Source: Luzula sylvatica (lineage: Eukaryota; Streptophyta; Magnoliopsida; Poales; Juncaceae). From it: 64,000 bases of DNA. The notes below the pieces were generated by a model. It saw only the letters and a program-made list of their open reading frames with translations, searched no databases and was not told where the DNA came from. Of this stretch, positions 59,021 through 64,000 are shown in pieces. A program made the position numbers and the translations under genes. The DNA is taken from the NCBI GenBank assembly GCA_946800325.1, contig OX326961.1, positions 6,674,655 to 6,738,654 on the forward strand, given 5' to 3'. The first letter of the stretch is position 1. Every line of letters begins with the position of its first letter.

Positions 59021-60990
59021 GTAATTTACTTCAAATTACATTTATGCCCTTCTTATATGTACAAATTTGAATTGAAAGATCAAAGTGACTGGTATGAAAT
59101 TTGTAAATTCAATTCTAATTACTCATGGAAATCTTGATTTATTTTTTTCATATATAGCTTTTTTCAATTTAAGAATTAGGCCATAATAATTTCAGATCAG
59201 AGGATACTTCTCTGACCCTTGTAATGCATCAAACAACTTCAAGTAAATAATGAAAATAGTAAATAATTTCACCAACCAGATTGTAAATTTTCATATTAAC
59301 TTAAACTTTATCTTATGCTAACTGGACTTATTATCAATTTCTGGAGATGGCGCAATTCATGTGGTACAATTACTTTTTTTAAGGGAATTTACATAAAGAA
59401 ACCCTGAATTATATCTAAATTATAAAAATACCCCCAGAATTTTATTTCGTATATATTCTTAAAATATCGTATTTCTATTTATACCCTTTTTCCCTTCTTT
59501 TCGTTTGGCATGCTATTAAATATATCTACAGATTTTTAGACAGCGAGGGATATAGAAGAGAAGTTATGTTACTTGTGAGTATTTCAGTTTTTTTTCTTTT
59601 CAGTATTTACAATTTTTCTCCTGATATTTATTTATGATTATATCATTTAATTTTCAGCAATGATTACCAGCGTGAATATGAACTAACTAGGACTCGAAAC
59701 CACCATTCTTGTCAAAAGCTACACTGTAAACACCAATTCCTTTTTTTTATTAAATATTTATATAAGATTAATTTAATTATATGATATTTATTATTTTTGT
59801 GCTTATTTAATTTAAGATGCCAAATAAAACAGTAATAGAAGTTGGTACGGAGCAATTTTTTCTTTCAAACCATTTATGTATGTATAATATCGTTTTTCTA
59901 AGCAATTATGTGCGAACAACAAAGTTGGGGCTGGTTGTTTTGTAATAGATCATCAAAATGAGGTATGAAATATTTGAAATTATTCCATAATAAGGTTGTT
60001 AATTAAATCATGTGATGTGGTTATGGCTATGTATAATCCAACTTATGATGTTATATAGCTTTGGTTCATATCAATTAAAATCTTAATTGTATAAATGGTT
60101 CGTATTATTATTTTCTTCTTATATAATTTGAACTGATTGTCTGATCCTTGCTATGATAGAAAAAATGTTATTTGGCATTATATGGTACTTGAATATTTCC
60201 TTATTTATTTATGACCAATTTATTTGTATCTAAAAATATTTTCCCATCAATGGATACAAATGGTGTTTTGGGGATGTTTGAAAATTTCTGGGTACAAATG
60301 AAAAAATGACTAATGAAGATGTTATTGATTTTAAAGAAAATTTTGAAGAAATAAGGTTTTTGAGATTTTGGGAATTCTGATTATATATGAAAATTTACAA
60401 GATAATATGTATTTTTTGGATAATTTTGTGGGCATATATATGCAAATTTACAAAATATAGATATTTGCTGGGTATATGTGTAATGTGACAGCGAGAAAAG
60501 TAGAAGAATTAATAAGAAATTTTGAATTTGCGAGGGTTTTGTGAAAAATTGTTGAAGAAGGTGAATAGGATAAAATATAGGGATATGTATGTGAAAGTGC
60601 TTGCTTAGTTGTATGTATAAATGCTTGCTCAACTGCATGATCTGCCATATTTGAAGATTGGTGGAACCATCTGGATCCATGAACCAGGTTCGGACGCCCA
60701 CAAAAGAGCCACAACATCATAATTCATAACCCGAATCAAACCCAACCCATCTTCTAGCGGCCACAAAAGTATTAATTTGTTACTTACTTTACAAGTAACT
60801 GTACTATTAATTATTTTAATTTTTACACATCATATTATAAATATATAATTATTTATACTAATAATTACAATTATAATGATAATAACAATACATGATTTTT
60901 GTATAATAATTATATACTGAGGAGTACGTGATATCATTTTGTATACTAATATATATGTTAATAGTGAATATATATATATATATATATAGA
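59021..60990. other. AT-rich intergenic DNA
   Basis: No gene. CCCTGAATTATATCTAAATT near 59400 belongs to the loose phrase repeat seen elsewhere. A (TA)n run precedes the next element. Confidence 0.5.
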
Positions 60991-61118
60991 GTGCAACTAA
61001 TGGTAAATTATAATTTGTACTTGTGACTTATTCACCGTTAGATTTGAGAATAGATTGGCGCTGATCTAATGGTAATGGCGCGTTCATTGAATGATAACGA
61101 GGCTTACATTCCGTCTCC

Positions 61119-61170
<52 letters not shown>

Positions 61171-63966
61171 ATGAAGCAATAGGAGAATTAGCTAGCTTGC
61201 TCTCTCTCTCTCACACTTGAAGTCGAAGCAGTAGGAAGATAGCTCTCCCTCCTTTCTTTCTCTCACTATGAAGGCGAAGAGAAATTAGTCGTTCCCCCCT
61301 CTTAATCAGATTGTGCCCCTCTCTCTCTCTCTCTCGCTCGCTCGCTCGCAAAACGGATTGAGAGTTTGTCTATCGATAATCTCTTAGCTCCTTTCAGTCG
61401 CCACCCATCATTTATTCTCTCCGCCTATCTTGATCTTTGGGATAGATAAAAACATCAACCTGAAAAATCTGCTTATCAATCCAGGTTTATTTTTTCTGCA
61501 CAGTTGAAATATTTTTCAGTTCATTTTCTTCCGATAGAACGAATTCAGTTTTTTTCCAATGGACTTGTTTTCAGATTTTAAGATTTAGTTTATTTTGTTT
61601 CATTTTTTGTTAATTGCATCTAGTCCAGGTTCCTTTCATTATCAGATTTAATTTGTTAATTGTTTGTGAATTGGGACAAAATCGAGGTCAAGTTTGCTGA
61701 ACAAAATCAGATTTAATTTGTTCTTTATATATAGATGGTTGAATTAAATCTTTTTTGGGATTTAATTATATTTTTTTGGGATTTGGGGCTGCATTAGAGT
61801 TTAATCGAAGCACCAATAGAGCTAATTTCTCTATTTTTCTTGCTAAATTTCCAATTTTAAGGAGTTAAAATAAATTATGTTGATCCATGATTTCTCCTCA
61901 TTCTTTTCTGTTTCTCTCGATACAGAGGAAAGTTACGATGAAGAAAGCCTCTCGGCCTGTAGTGGTACACCTCTCGACTGTTCTTTTTTTTTTCTTTTTC
62001 ATGAAAGGACTGTTCTTTTTTATATCAAAACAAAAACTGGTTGAATTAGATGGGTAATGATTTTTTTTGTGTCCAATTGATAATTAATTGAGACTTTATT
62101 TTACTGATTTTACATATTTTGGGCTGATTGGTACTGATTTTACATATTTTGGCTGATTGGTACTGATTTTGTACTAATTTTATGCTTATTTTGTGTTGAT
62201 TTAAAAAAATATACAAGCATGGACATTAGGTACGTCGGGATTATTTTAGTAAAAATACATATCTACCCCTTCTTTATGTGTGTAGTCGCGTAAAAGCCCC
62301 AATCTTATTGGAAGTTACAAACACAAACAAAAACCCTTCAATCCTTCAGATGAGTAGAGATGATTTTAGGGTTTAGAGTTAGGAATAAGGATTAATGTGA
62401 AATTTGATATTTGAGTTTGATTTGAGGGAGGTAATATGGGGTCATAAGTCTTGGCTGAGTCGCATGTCTAATTGGACTTGTTTACCTCGCATTCTGGTTA
62501 TCTTGGTTCTTTGCCGACATGCAGATCTTGTTTCTCTCAAGGAAGATGAATACTTTGAATGGTTGAAAAATGACGAGAATTGTTTGTTTGTTTATTTATT
62601 GTGTTCAAGATGGTAGTTATGTTATGTGGATCATAACAATAGTTTTGTGGTAATGTATGAGATTGTGTATGTAAGGTTTGTTAGAAAAAAATGTGAGGAA
62701 ACACCATTCCAGCAAAAAAACAGAATGTTTTTATTTTTTATTTTATGAAATTTTGATCTCATTATATTTCAATAAAATTTTGATCTCATTATATGTCAAT
62801 ATGATGGAAACAAAAACTAACGAGTATTTCATTTCAGAATTATGGAAATATTTATTAATTATGACATCATTATTATCATTACATTAGAAAATTGAAGACG
62901 ATGACAAGAAACATATAAATCGACAATTAACCAAGTAATGATACTTAATACTAATTGATTACATTGGAATTCATATTTTTTTTGCAACAACAAAACCTAA
63001 AAACTCTCAATTATACATGTCCTGCACAACTACATATTATTTGACGCGCCCCAAATCAGCGTTGTCCGATCCAACTCGAAAACACATATATTGGCATTCG
63101 ATTTTATATATTAGACCCAATATTCAGTTTTCTGTCCGATCCCACATATATTTTATACATTAGACCCAATTTTAATCAAAAAGGGAGAAGCATCGGCATC
63201 GATTTTCAGTTTTTAACTTATTTTCCAGAATTAAAAATTTCTATCAAGATTAATTTTGCAATTTAACCCAGAAAACTGTTATGAAGTTCACAAAGAAAAA
63301 TAGCTGACCTGCCTAAGAGAAAGGAGAAACTCAAGAATCTAAAGTTCGAGAGAGAAGGGATGAATTCTTCAAATATCTGGGGGCATACCATGTCTAATGT
63401 ACGAGAGAGAAAAGAGAAAAGAGAAAAAAAAGAAAAACAGAAAACCTGTCGAGAAGAAATGGTCGATCTAAAGTGTGATATATTAAATTCAGTCAATTTT
63501 AGCATTGATTCGAATTTCGAAAAACATTCTCGAGTCTTATCACAATCTGGCCGAGAGCCTCATCACTATCTTGTCGAGATGCTTTCTTTGAGGCGATTTT
63601 CTATGAGAGAGAAAGAGATGGGTTTATAGGAGGAGCTTACTCAATCAATCGAGCAGGAAAGGAGGAAAGGAGGAGATCGTCGTTGATCGACCAGTGAAGA
63701 GAGGGAGGAGAGGAGCTTCAGTTTTATGCGATTGGCTGAGGAGGAGAACTCTATGGATCGAGCAGTGAAAGGAAAAAAGAGCTTTTGGAAAAGAAGGATA
63801 GAGACGGACAACTCAATTTTTGACGGAAATGTTTTGACGGAAAATGTTTTAATGGAGAGCGGGTAATCGGAATCCTAAAGCTCAGCACCAATCTTGATGT
63901 GCATCCAACGGGGTAAAACACACAAGTAGAAACTATGATTTATTTGTGCAAGCATTTTAGTTGCAC
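60991..63966. mobile_element. TIR DNA transposon (MULE-like), about 3 kb, non-autonomous
   Basis: The left end GTGCAACTAATGG, then TACTTGTG, CCGTTAGAT and GATTGGCGCTGA, is matched on the minus strand of the right end by GTGCAACTAAAATG, TACTTGTG, CCGTTGGAT and GATTGGTGCTGA. That is an imperfect inverted repeat of about 85 bp. Both ends abut (TA)n runs, so target duplications cannot be read. The interior has a (CT)n tract (about 61122-61169), pyrimidine-rich leader-like DNA and no transposase frame. Small frames at 62404-62616 and 63360-63629 have no family features. Confidence 0.65.
61122..61169. repeat. CT microsatellite
   Basis: Uninterrupted (CT)n of about 24 units inside the TIR element. 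Shorter CT runs follow at about 61200 and 61320. Confidence 0.95.
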
Positions 63967-64000
63967 TATATATATATATATATATTAGTATTAGAAAAGA

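Noticed and set aside
1..64000. tRNA, rRNA or CRISPR arrays
   Set aside because: No cloverleaf with A and B boxes, no rRNA core words and no regularly spaced repeat-spacer array were seen. The short tandem repeats lack unique spacers.

Overview
The window is nuclear DNA of a flowering plant, probably a eudicot. It is AT-rich, its genes carry many short GT-AG introns, and transposable elements of several orders are nested in it. The two intact genes are plant-type. No bacterial, organellar, tRNA, rRNA or CRISPR feature was seen. All exon structures below were built by eye from splice signals, reading frame and remembered family features. No database search was run.

Intact genes, both on the minus strand: (1) a 13-exon carotenoid isomerase gene, CRTISO (37803-40717, 575 codons), and (2) a 10-exon sialyltransferase-like GT29 gene of the SIA1/MGP2 type (53353-55607, 467 codons). 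Between them lies a 4-exon RWP-RK (RKD-like) gene (51142-52139). Its frame is intact except for one TGA exactly where the first Arg of the RWPxRK signature should be, and a 734-bp hAT element with a perfect 8-bp target duplication abuts its stop codon.

Layout. 1-10990: mostly AT-rich intergenic DNA with degenerate repeats and a truncated LINE (about 5345-5966). 10991-14226: a Helitron carrying decayed chloroplast LEPA exons with their introns. 16171-17012: a C-rich minisatellite next to a CA repeat. 20754-21606: a hAT element with perfect ends. 22251-25390: a hAT-like fragment joined to a Helitron-like copy. 29293-29950: a G-rich minisatellite next to a TG repeat, the mirror image of the one at 16 kb. 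30778-35110: a second Helitron that shares about 1.7 kb with the 22.8-24.5 kb copy but carries different cargo (an HMG-box fragment and unknown exons) and contains a nested hAT element. 36505-37109: a hAT-like element. 37803-40717: CRTISO. 41.0-42.8 kb: Helitron ends, low-complexity repeats and a hairpin MITE. 42854-49869: a foldback MITE split by a complete copia element (43005-49775) with 5-bp target duplications and near-identical LTRs but no reverse transcriptase. 50411-55607: hAT element, RKD-like pseudogene and SIA1. 57248-59020: a third Helitron-type 5' end followed by RAD51D exon remnants. 60991-63966: a DNA transposon with terminal inverted repeats.

The main theme is repeated gene capture. 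Three or four elements with related Helitron 5' ends (a motif like ACTATAATATTTTACAAA followed by GCCACGTC) carry fragments of different host genes: LEPA, a multi-HMG-box protein, RAD51D, and an unrecognised exon chain. The two intact host genes sit among these insertions.
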